64,000 nt of DNA from Imbricaverruca yamaguchii (Eukaryota; Arthropoda; Thecostraca; Neoverrucidae). The stretch lies in assembly GCA_034440575.1 (NCBI GenBank), contig JAOTOL010001643.1, positions 2,917,001-2,981,000 of the forward strand, in the 5' to 3' direction. Each line of letters begins with the position of its first letter. The stretch's first letter is position 1. Shown in pieces: positions 40,946 through 57,895 of this stretch. The translations under genes and the position numbers were made by a program. Under the pieces are notes generated by a model that did no database searches, was not told where the DNA came from, and saw only the letters and a list, made by a program, of their open reading frames with translations.

Positions 40946-41419
40946 TCCGTGCATAAGAAAATGCGTTGATTTACCGTTTTGCTGTCAGAATTAGGGTTGA
41001 TCATGGCTAAGAAGGTTAGTCGATGTTTGGAGCAACGCGAGCTAGCATAGTTCTTATTTCATTTCTTTGCACTCTGGCAGCATTGCGTGGGAAGTCAAAT
41101 GAATGATCGTCGCACCATGACAAGAAGATGCTGGATAAAAATACATGTTTTTATATTCTCGCCATGTTTTCTTGTCCTTCATCATTCAGTACAGTGTAAT
41201 GCTAACTGGATGTCGATACCAACTGCACAAATATACCACCATATGTTTGGCAATTGGGATTTCTACACTGATCTTTTATGTTTATGTCTTAATGATTGTT
41301 GAACGCCCTCCTGATTCTTTCGTTTCATGCCAACCTTAACGAAAGTATGAAATTTGAATCTTTGAAGGCATTTACATGGTTATACCGTTGACACTTATAT
41401 ATGGTAGGCGACTGATCGC

Positions 41420-41970
41420 AATAGTTCACCATAGAAGTCAGTTCATTGGTTCCGGTGACAGAAAAGTCCGATGATGTTCAACATGAATAGCATGATTACA
41501 CCTTACGCTCTTTTCGTAACTTAAGGGCATTGCCATCTGCTTAAATGTCAGGAATATATCAGCCTCTGGTTGCACTGCGATCCCCATACACAGTATTCAT
41601 ATTTCGTGGATCATGATCACGATGGAAACACAGACGGAATATTCAGGCCATTCGTATCCTGGGTAGTAGTGGGGGAACAGGGGAGGGCTCAACAGTTATT
41701 CGCGCTTTTGAGGAGACGGGATGCTTTCGAGTTGATTTTATTCATACAAAGAACATAAGGTGTATGAAAATAATCAACTTGTAAAGCGACCTACCCTTTG
41801 GGTTTCCTTGTCTTCCTGATTAGAATTAAAGGCTGTTTGCTTGATTAGCATCAGTCTCATCTTGAAAGACTTGCATGGTACTAATGAGTTGATCATTTAA
41901 TTCACTGATTTTATTCTTATCAAAAATTGTCACTGAATGTCTTGTTATAATTGTGTTTTGAATTAATGAC
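41420..41970. other. Spacer between duplication unit A and the CR1 fragment
   Basis: Unique-looking sequence without an open frame of interest, splice-bounded exon or repeat. I looked for a signal-peptide start exon for copy B here and did not find one. Confidence 0.4.
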
Positions 41971-41974
41971 ATAC

Positions 41975-44025
41975 AAAGACAAGGAAAATGATCTAAAGAC
42001 ATAAAGACATAAAAGATTAGTGCAACTATGAGCCACAAGGGCCCTTCTTGGTTGCACTCTGTACACTGAACCAGTTGCCCACCAAATCTGTCAATCAGCC
42101 CTCCCGGTAATACTGAAAACCAAGCCCTCTATTCTGAAAATGATTGCTATGCTGTTTTCAAAGATGTTCAATGTGCTGCTACTGACAATGTTTTCTGGCA
42201 GCTGGTTCCAGTGATCTACTACCCTGTTGGTGAAGAAAGTTTGCCTTAACCTTGTTCTGCTGTGATTAACTTTAATTTGGAATTTATGACCTCTAATTGC
42301 ATCATTTCTTTTCAATTGAAACATTTCCCCAAGGTATCCCCACTCCAGACCATGGACAAATTTAAAGACCTCGATGAGATCTCCTTTCAGCATATCTAAG
42401 TGAAAACATATTCAATTTCTTCAATCTTTCCTCATATGCCAGGTTGCTTATGCTATTAACCATTTTTGTAGCCCTCTTTTGTACTCTCTCTAGAAGCCAA
42501 CAATCTTTTTCATAGCTAGGAGACCAAGCTTGGATGCAGTATTCCAAATATGGCCTGACGTATGCACAGTAAAGCTTCTTGATCACTTCCTCACTTCTGT
42601 ATGATACATTCCTATTTATTGCCCCGAGCACTCTCAGTGCCTTCTTCCTGGCTTCCTTGGTCTGTTCTGATGCCCCCAGTTTTGTGTTTAGAATAACACC
42701 TAAATCCTTCTCCTGTTGAGTCACTCATAGCACTTGGCCACCCATCAAGTATGGAGCCTTCATATGCTGCTTACCTACGTGCATGATTTTGCACTTATCA
42801 AAATTAAATTTCATTTGCCATACTTCGGACCACTTCACAAGTTCGTCTAAGTCTTTTTGCAGCGAGATATGCTATGCGAGATATGTATATGCGAGATATG
42901 TAGGTAAGCAGCATACGAAGGCTCCATACTTGATGGGTGGCCAAGTGCTATGAGTGACTCAACAGGAGAAGGATTTAGGTGTTATTCTAAACACAAAACT
43001 GGGGGCATCAGAACAGACCAAGGAAGCCAGGAAGAAGGCACTGAGAATGCTCGGGGCAATAAATAGGAATGTATCATACAGAAGTGAGGAAGTGATCAAG
43101 AAGCTTTACTGTGCAAGCTTGACCTGTTGTTGCCCTAAAGACCTTCAAATTATCCGCAAATTTCAAAATTTTACTGCTTAGGCCTCTTTCAACGTTATTC
43201 ACAAATATAATGAACAGTAGTGGCCCCAGTACTGACCCCTGGGAGACACCACTAAGAACATTTTGCCATGAGGGCTTTGTACTATTTAGCATCACTCTTT
43301 GCTGTCTATCTGAAAGCCACAACTCTGTCCATTTGAAGATGCTACCTTCAATACCATGGGACTGAAGCTGTATCATTAAGCGTTTATGGGGTACCTTGTC
43401 AAAGGCCTTACTAAAGTCAAGATATGCTACATCAACCTGATTTCCCTAATCAAGTTGTTCTGTGGCGAAGTTCAAAAAGTCCAAGAGGTTTGTGAGACAC
43501 GATCGTTCTTTTCTAAAACCTGTTGAGTATCTTGAATCAATCTGCTACCTTCCAGATAACTAACTATTATATCCTTGATAATTGATTCGAGTACCTTGCC
43601 GACTAAGGATTTGAGACTTACTGGCCTATAGTTTTCAACTTTCCCTCTTTCTTCTTTCTTGAAAGTAGGAACTACATTTGCCCTTTTCCAATCGGTTGGA
43701 ATTTCATTTTGTGAATCTGATCTACAAAAGAATATACTAAGTGGAAATGCCAGTTCCTTTTCAGTTTCCCGCAACACCCTAGCATAAATATCAGGTCCTG
43801 CTCGCTTGTTCGGCTTAATTTTCCTGATATGATTGTAAACAACATCATTATCAATGAAATCAACATCATTTGTCAGATCCCATGTCACCAAACTATGGTG
43901 TACAGTCGGCAGATTGGTCATATCTTCAAATGTAAACACTGATTTAAACTGCTTGCTCAGCTCCTCAACCATCTCACTATCCTTACCCAATGTAGTCCCG
44001 TTTAATTCCAGTGGACCAATGTGAT
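41975..44025 (-). mobile_element. CR1 fragment (RT to 3' end) with internal inverted duplication
   Basis: The 3' end with its (ATGTCTTT)-type tail is at 41975-42015. Minus-strand frames 42393-42091, 42724-42362, 43376-43074 and 43990-43472 give the RT C-terminus, thumb, palm (GVSQGSVLGPLLF, KFADNLKVF) and fingers (RPVSLKSLVGKVLES). The YxDD box reads FADN, a loss of the second Asp. At 42897-43113 a plus-strand inverted copy of 42559-42776 interrupts the palm-to-thumb order. The 5' end stops at about 44025, some 20 bp before duplication unit B. Confidence 0.88.
42559..43113. repeat. Inverted duplication within the CR1 fragment
   Basis: Arms 42559-42776 and 42897-43113 are reverse complements over about 217 bp with a spacer of 120 bp. 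Both arms carry GAGTCACTCATAG (as the complement), where the two other CR1 copies in the window read CACTGATAG. The shared private change suggests that one arm was copied from the other locally. A three-fold GCGAGATATG repeat sits at the inner edge (42865-42900). Confidence 0.85.
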
Positions 44026-44086
44026 GATTTCATAAATCATGAAGTAACAGGCTGCCATAACAGGCTGCCCCTTTGTTTGCTTGCAG

Positions 44087-50476
<6,390 letters not shown>

Positions 50477-51189
50477 GCAGGTTTATCAGATCACACTACA
50501 ATCGTATTACATCATTGTTCTCCATGATCCACTGCATGCAATGTCACCATTGAAACGCCTATTATCCGAAAAAATGCGTTAACCGACTTGCGATATAAAG
50601 ATATCCGTGCGCAGGCGCAGGCGTTGATTTCACCGTTTTCCTGTCGAAATTTATGGTTGATCATCACCAAGAAGGTTGCTCGATATTTGGAGCAACGTGG
50701 GCTGACATAGTTCTTATTTCATTTCTTTGCACTCTGGTAGCATTGCGTGGGACATCGGATGAATGATCGTCCTACCATGAGAAGAAGGTGCTAGGCAAGA
50801 AATACATGCTTTTATTGGTCTCGCTATGTTTTCTTGACCTTCATCATTCAGTACAGATGAGTGCTGGCTTGATGTCGGCACGAACTGTACAAATATACTG
50901 GCACATACTTATCAATTGGTATTTCTGCACTGGCTCCATTGATGTTCTTCGCTAAAAACATGGAAGTGCGAATTATTGTTGAACGCTCTCCTGTTTTCTT
51001 GCACTGATACCAAGCTGGATGAAAGTATGAAGTTTGTAGCTTTTCAGGCGGTTACATGCTGATGCCGTTCAGATTTATATATGGCGGACAACTGACTGAA
51101 GTAGTAATGTAATATCAGATGGAAAAGGCTTCGTAGACGGGGCCCAACACTACAACTTGCAGGAACTTGGCCACAGGGGAATTTGGATA

Positions 51190-51195
51190 TATATG

Positions 51196-51228
<33 letters not shown>

Positions 51229-51262
51229 ATGTGTGTGTGGTGTGTATGTGTGTGTGTGTGTG
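51190..51262. repeat. (TA)n-(GT)n microsatellite
   Basis: TATATATGTATATA passes into GTGTGT with minor interruptions, just beyond the end of duplication unit B. Confidence 0.9.
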
Positions 51263-51299
51263 GGTAGTTATCGACGAAAAACCAGAATGGTGGGCAGGT

Positions 51300-53500
51300 T
51301 TCACCCCCCCCCCTCCATGGCGCGTGTTAAATGGCCCTGAAAAAACGGCACGCTAACGCTGGCATTGTGTGGCGAAGGGCTGTCGGTGCTGGTTTTTAAT
51401 AGTTCGCGCATAATATGTCGGTAACCATTTGATGGGATGGGTATTTCCTGTGTCTCTAAATCCAAGGGAGCACGTGGGGATATGCTCCCGATGAAGGAAT
51501 CCGAGAAAAGGCATGGAGTATGACACATTCCAGAGCAGCCACTTATACACAAACTGAGCACTCCATCCGAGGAAATGTTGCCCCCTCCCTCCACACACCA
51601 GACGAGTGTCCCCATGAGTATTTCTGGATCTGCCTTTGACCTATCCAGGGCGATAGGGCGCGGTACGTCTGTGGCAGGCGGTTCATTTCGGAATCTTTTG
51701 GATGAAAGCACTATGAAGAAAAACGACACCGATGTCATTCAGTCAACAAAGAAGCCATGACACAGAATACGCCATAAATACTAGAATGCAGTCCTGTCTG
51801 CATTGAAGAAACTGTATGTTAGACATAAAGAAATCAAACCATACCGGTCAGTAGCGCTATTCTAGAGACACCAAGTGCCCCGTGCAAGCTGGAATGTGTT
51901 CGTGGCTGCGAGCCGGGATCGGAAGCCCCTCAGGTTGCAGAGACGTCACTGCCTTCCCTAGGAGGGTGTCTACGCGTGCAGAAAGGGAATCCTGCTTTTT
52001 GATGACTGCATCCAGCTTAACCCGTACCGTCTCGTGTGGGGGTCATCAACCGCCCCCACCCCTCAGGTTCTTCGTGGACAGAGAACGAACGGCGCGCGGC
52101 AGCAGGCCAACATTTGGCATACCCGAACATTTCGCACAATTTGGCACTTGGCAGCGCATTTTTCGACCCCAATTTGGCATGCTGTTTCATAGTTTTGAAG
52201 TCAGGTCATCTTGGGTCAACGAATTAGTCAAGGTCAAATGAGGTCACCTCCAAAAAAGTTCAACCAGTCGTCACTCTTTAACGAATACAACAGATATTTT
52301 ACTCAAACATTCAGCGTTTGCTTATCTTTAGGGGTGGAACAAAACGTACCAGGGACTTTGTCCTTTTTCCCTTTTTGACTACTGATAAATTTGCCTATTA
52401 TAGTTCAAAAGGAAGCTTCTCACTAAAGTAATCATGTTTTATTAGGGCAGGTTGACTTCCAACAACGTTTATCGGTCTGCTCTACCCAGTAGAACCGGAT
52501 GATTAAAGAAAATGTATCAACTCAAACTTAAGAAATTTCAAAAAGGGTTTTAATGCAACTCACCATGTACCTCACGAGTGGGGAGGGGCAGCGGGGGCCT
52601 CGGGCCTTCCTGGAACCCATCGGTAGAGCTAGTTTAATCCGCGCCGTCTGGGGGTGAGGGGGGGGGTCGTTCACGACCCCCACCCCGAGGGTTTTCTGCG
52701 AACAACGGAAGAATGGCGCGGGCAGCGCGCTGAATTTTCGCATACCTTCTTCCACATCAATTTGGCATGCTGTGTCAGAATTTTGATGTCAGGTCATCTA
52801 GGGTTAACGAGTTGGTCAAGGTCAAGTGAGGTCACCTTCAAAAGAGTTCAACCTGTCACGCTTTAACGGATAAAGACATTTGAATGAAAAATTCAGCGTT
52901 TTCTTATCTTCAGGGATGCAGGAAAACGCATCAGATTAATTTTGATTTTTTCACTTTTTCATTATTTTGTTTTTATTTTTTCCAAATTTTCCAAATCATT
53001 CATTATTTTTTTCCAACTTATATCTTCTGCAAATCTCCCTCAAAATGAACTCCCCAGAGCCACAAACATGTCAGTTGTGAAAACCTTTTCGGGGTGGTGT
53101 TTGACCCCACTCGTCGAGCGCTTTCCGATGACACCTATTTTGTTTTCGTGCGACGCTTAGTTTGGATATTAGAGTGTGGGGGTCCCTACCCCCTCCCAGG
53201 TGGGTTGTGAGGATCTGATAGGAGAAACTGGACGGGTTAAACACTTTTCAGATAGCATCTATTGGATGTGCACCCACTTCCTCCACTCCTTCCTGCCTGG
53301 TCATTGCCCCCCCCAAGAGTAAGTTTTGGCCATGACTATATTTAATGGGAGGTAGGTGGGTGTGGGGGGCAAGAGTACCCACGAGTGCCAACACATTTTT
53401 TTTTTCGGCCGGGACCTCGTTGATTGTACACAAGCCCAGGGTGGTCGGCAGTGCCTTGCAGCGGGCCAGATCAAGCGGCAGCGCCACCAGCCCGGCCGAC
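51300..53500. other. Gene-poor region with a two-copy direct repeat
   Basis: About 270 bp at 52040-52345 recurs at 52665-52935. Shared landmarks are CAATTTGGCATGCTGT, GTCAGGTCATCT, GGTCAAGGTCAA, GAGGTCACCT and ATTCAGCGTTT. The right copy lacks a 30-bp piece. No coding region is recognised, and short frames on either strand have no domain. Confidence 0.65.
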
Positions 53501-53575
53501 TAGCCCACCAGGTCGAGCGCAGCCGACGCCCCCGCTGACCAGCCTGCGAGGCCAAGCGCCGCCGGAAATGGTCCA

Positions 53576-53833
53576 GTGAATGCTGGCCTTCGAGCGGAGC
53601 GTCGTAAGCACCGACGTCTGCGTCCCGACGACATCGATAGCCGGATCCTGGGCATTCTGGATCGCATGGACACCAGGGGAGAGGAAGCCTTGGCCCTAGA
53701 AAGGCAGAAAGCTGACCTGCTTCGGCAGCAAGTGGAGACGGATCAGCGACACTTCGCTACCATGGAGCGTCTAGAGGGCCAGATTAAAGCTGTTCGTCGC
53801 GCCATGATCAACCGACAAGATAATCTGGACTGA
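53576..53833 (+). CDS. Small coiled-coil ORF, possible PIF/Harbinger accessory protein C-terminus
   Basis: An 85-codon frame is rich in Arg/Lys/Glu/Gln. After RRKHRRLRPDDID it forms a predicted helix with heptad-like pattern (ILGILDRMDTRGEEALALER...LLRQQVETDQRHFATMERLEGQ). Such Arg-rich and coiled-coil tails close the Myb/SANT-like accessory proteins of Harbinger elements. It lies 550 bp from, and convergent to, the Harbinger transposase exon. An upstream Myb domain is not visible, so the gene is partial or has upstream exons. The GTG codon at 53576 is only the first in-frame start-like codon. Confidence 0.45.
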   Translation: MNAGLRAERRKHRRLRPDDIDSRILGILDRMDTRGEEALALERQKADLLRQQVETDQRHFATMERLEGQIKAVRRAMINRQDNLD

Positions 53834-54109
53834 TAATCCTTGGTATTCTTGCTACTCCTTGCTGAGTTTCGCAACCGTGTTTTCCGCCTCATGTCATCTG
53901 TTTCACCCATCCCGCATTCACAGCATACACGAGAAGTCAATGTATATGTACATTTTTACATTCAGTTATCAAACGACAATTGGCCGCTCAGCGTGATCGG
54001 ACAGCGGGACGTCTTACCATTGCGTTGGTGATGGACAGCATTGATTACTCGACAAGTTCGCGATTATGTGCTCTCGGTTCGCTAAAATGAGTTTAAAAAA
54101 AAGACAAAT

Positions 54110-54360
54110 AGACCTGAACTGGTGGGAAATTGCATGACTACTATTCGGGCTGGATTACAGAGTGCACCTACGACCAATCAATGTGAGAGATTGGAAACGC
54201 CCTATGGCCTAGCAGTAGAATGAGTCATAAAAGAACTCACGGTTGTTCTTCGTTGGGCAGATCATATCATCAATTCAGCTATACATACGCACGCACGAAT
54301 GAATTAAGCGAATAAAAACGAACCAATGAATCAAACATAAACGAACACATTGATCTCAAA
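54110..54360 (+). repeat. SINE-like body (degenerate copy 3)
   Basis: TACGACCAATCAATGTGAGAGATTGG followed by ACGCCCTATGGCC parallels the body of SINE copy 2 (GCGACCAATCGGCGTGAGAGGTTGG and ACGCTATATGGC). The tRNA-like head is not well preserved. Confidence 0.45.
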
Positions 54361-54384
54361 CGAATGAGTCCTAAAGACACAACT

Positions 54385-54816
54385 TCACAAACTGTCCTTG
54401 ATATGATCGCGTATGCCCGCGGCAGCCATACTGTCTTCGGCTGGATGACACCTTCCTGTAGATGGCTGTTCGCTGGTAGACAGCAGCTCGGCTACGCGCA
54501 GTGCACCTGCTGGCAAGTCGTCGTGGTACGACTCTACCACGTTGTGTAGGATAGCGGCGGCGAATGCTATCCGCGGAACAAAACGGAAGCTGTGTTCGGA
54601 CGGCTTCAAGACGCGTCGCCACCGACACTTCAGCCGCCCAAACGAGCGCTCCACGACCATCCTAATCATACCAAGCCTGGCGTTGAACGCATGCCTTGCT
54701 GCACGGTCGGGCTGGTCCTCTCGGCAACTTGGGTACGCCTTCAGGAGCCAGGGCGTGAGCGGGTACGCTGCGTCGCCAGTCAGCATGAGCGTCAGCTGCC
54801 TGCCGTTGACCTCCAC
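54385..54816 (-). CDS. PIF/Harbinger transposase (HARBI1-like), C-terminal part
   Basis: The 143-codon frame has VEVNGRQLTLMLTGDAAYPL (second catalytic Asp at residue 15), PWLLKAYP, then FNARLGMIRMVVERSFGRLK (catalytic Glu at residue 56) and RWRRVLK. These are the DDE blocks of Harbinger/HARBI1 transposases, which act as nucleases on DNA. The first Asp and the N-terminal helix-turn-helix are missing. Just upstream the sequence TTATCTTGGTAG resembles an acceptor, so this could be a last exon. Whether it is a transposon copy or a domesticated HARBI1-like host gene cannot be decided. The frame is undisrupted and its GC content is higher than that of the flanks. Confidence 0.75.
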   Translation of the reverse strand: MEVNGRQLTLMLTGDAAYPLTPWLLKAYPSCREDQPDRAARHAFNARLGMIRMVVERSFGRLKCRWRRVLKPSEHSFRFVPRIAFAAAILHNVVESYHDDLPAGALRVAELLSTSEQPSTGRCHPAEDSMAAAGIRDHIKDSL

Positions 54817-54899
54817 AGTGCCCTACCAAGATAATTTCGCATTAACAACAATCATGTGGCATTGATGTAGGAGTTGTACTCGAGCGCCCTGGATGGGAA

Positions 54900-57740
54900 T
54901 GTTTTCAGTCAGCGTGGTGCTGAATGAAAAGTATGGCGAGGGGCTTGCCCGCCCCCGCCCCCACCCCACCCCATTCCCATACACACACTAACTACGGCCA
55001 TGCCAGATTGTGTTTCGGCTCTCCCGGAACATCACTCACTCAAGCAGCATGTGGAAGAATTGAAGAAAAAACATGCATAAATGTAACCAATAAATAATTG
55101 TAGGGAAATAAAACATGTTGGCAGACTTTGGGCACCACCACATGTTCCCTACCATCTCCACCGTCAAATGGATGTAATATGCCTTGAGCAAATTATGTTC
55201 ACATGTGTTTTGTTCAGGGCAGATAATGACATCAGTTTCTCAGAAATCAAGAAGAAAGGTGACAATAGCAAGAGACTGATGTATAAGAGGGTGATGAATA
55301 ATACATGCACACAATACTGCCACTGCCTTATTCCTCTTTATTTATACTTTATTTATTCCTCTTTATACAAATGTATTAGTACAAATGGTTATTAGTAAAA
55401 CCGTACGATAAATAGACACCCTTTGACTCGTTTTAGCATACCTTAAGTTAGGGGTAGAGAGGGGGTATCTGAACATGTTCTGTTTTCCCAACACCTACTT
55501 TTTGGTGTCACCTGCAGCATGTCCAGTGCATAAATAACAAAAAGATGGTGATATTTATAAATGGTGCAACTGTCTACCAAAATATGAAGGCCTGATCACA
55601 TAGTTCTACAAATTATTTGTGTATGGAGCTAGCAAAGATCATAGGAACCATTTAGGCTTCCAAGAGCAGTTGGTTTAAGGAAACCATAAGGAAGTCTCAA
55701 TATGTTTTCCAATTACACCAACATTTTTAGTGGCTACTAATAGCTTATACCACAACAGCTATAGCTACAACAGGTAATCCTGCACAACCTTTGTGTTTAG
55801 AACACAGCACACCACTACAAAATAAGTGTTTGAAAGTTGCTGTTTGCAACTGGTTAGAGGATTTTCATTGAAAGGAATTGCTTGAATATGGATAGCCTGT
55901 TCATTTTTGTGTTTAGTAAATAAAGTACAAGGACTGGTTCGAAATACAGATGCAGCAGTAGAGCTATTTCCATTTCTTGCATGCTTAAATGTCCGTTGGT
56001 TGTTTTGGTAAGGGTGCTTTGACTGTTTTGGTCATGCAGCACCCATCCCATGTCTTAAGTGTCCAGAAACCCCCATCTTACCCTATGCAGGCACACCAAA
56101 AAAGCACAAGTCTGTAAAACCTAATTCCCTTGTACATTGGTCGAAAGAAACAAAATATTGTTTTCGTTCAATATTTCATCCCTCTAGATATCATCTAATA
56201 CTCATATAACTTGCATGCATCCAGCACAAGCATTTCTTTAATTGCACATAAGAACAGAAGCCAGTCGCAAAATAACTGCCTTATCATGGTTGTCATCATA
56301 CCCACTTGCTGCTCATAATAGCCATCATATACTTTCTTAAAACTAGTGCATTGCCTTCAACATATGCAGTTCAGTTGTTAAATCGACTTATCAATCACTA
56401 TACATGGCAGCAAAACAATTGAATTCTTGTTCAAAGGGAGCTGCTACAATTAAGAAAACCCAGTTCAATACCAGTTTAAATAATGCAAATACCAAAAGAA
56501 AACGAAGGAGTGGAATGTTACTGAGCACCAACTTAAACACTAAACCATAATATTTCTGTTGAAATACTGATGCAAAAAGTACCTTTGTGCATTTGGGTAT
56601 TGTGGTGCACTATTTTGCCCCATATTTCCTAACTTCTCGGGAGTACCAATTGAACCCTGCCATTGAACATCATAGTCGAAAGAAAGAACACATAATTAAC
56701 TGTTCACCACATCAGCACCCCAAGACCGAAATATGTCCAAAATATGCGCATCTGAGACTAATTTATCTGTTAGCTTACTTACCATATTTCAGCCGTAAAT
56801 GATGCAATCGGAGCACAAACGGTGACGTCATTTTATGAAACCTCGATTATGATTCGTCATATCAATTATACGGAGCCAATCACTTACCGCAGTTGGAGAT
56901 GGTTGGCGATGTAGATCAGAGCGGTCAACTGACCGGAAAACTTGGCATTTGAAGACCGCTGAATTCGGCAGTCAGCTGTTGTCATCGAGTTTACTTCGAT
57001 GTCAGGCTTGCTCGGTCTGACTTCCAGATTTCCGACTGGATGACTTCCTAGGAGCGGAGGTAGGTATATATTTTCAGGGTTTGTGTATAAACAAGCTATT
57101 GCTAGTCCAAAAACTTGCGATATTAAGTAACTGGAGATCCTCTGGCTGTTTATTAATATATTAACGTGGTCCAATCTCCAGTTCAAAAGTTCTCAGATCA
57201 ACGTAATTAATATAGTCTGACATCGCCATTGGGATGTCATGACGATTACTTCCCGCTAGTGCACGCGTGAAACCGCGTAATGTCTCTTTTCTACTCAGGT
57301 CACCATGGCCATTCAGTAAGGTTGATCGCGCCACAATTGTCCCACATGAGACAGCTCACAGCTGTCTCAGCGACATACTGCCGTCTATTGGAATTTAGCA
57401 TGGGCCTCCACCTGTGCCGTTTTTTTTTCAGCCAGTAGCTGTCCCTAAGGGACTGTATGTAATGTGCCGTCAGGCAACGTAAACTAACCTAGAAATGGAC
57501 GTTGCCACGATTCACTCCTCAAACAAATGTATTCTTAAAACCCGGGGAATAAAACAACGGTCAGTCCTTGGCTGTATCCTCAGAGGCTTCCATGTCCCTC
57601 TAGCTGTCATCGCCGTTCGTCGGCGCGTCGCCATCTATTTTCACCTAATTTGATGTTTCAGAAGAAAGCGTTCTATTTTTTTCTCTATCTTCCTAAATAT
57701 TAGGATTGTTCACAAGAAACCTTACTTATACCATACAAAT
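54900..57740. other. AT-rich region; one candidate exon on the minus strand
   Basis: The region has low GC, with short unrecognised frames. On the minus strand 56985-56888 opens with ATG (MTTADCRIQRSS...) and ends at a strong donor (GCG|GTAAGTG, 56887 downward), in a frame open back to 57186. It could be a first exon but I see no partner exon. Elsewhere there is nothing I can support, apart from a small hairpin GAGACAGCTCACAGCTGTCTC at about 57349-57369. Confidence 0.35.
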
Positions 57741-57895
57741 GAATTAAAGACATAAAGAGGTAAAGACATGAAAGATTAGTGCAACTATGGGCCACAAGGG
57801 CTCTTCTTGGTTGCACTCTGTACACTGAACCAGTTGCCCACCAAATCTGTCAATCAGCCCTCCCTGTAATACTGAAAAGCAAGCCCTCTATTCTT

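Noticed and set aside
44038..44050. ATGAAGTAAC just upstream of copy B as a start exon with donor (ATGAA|GTAACA)
   Set aside because: The intron to the acceptor at 44086 would be about 40 bp, the sequence is absent from copy A, and TAA follows if it is read through.
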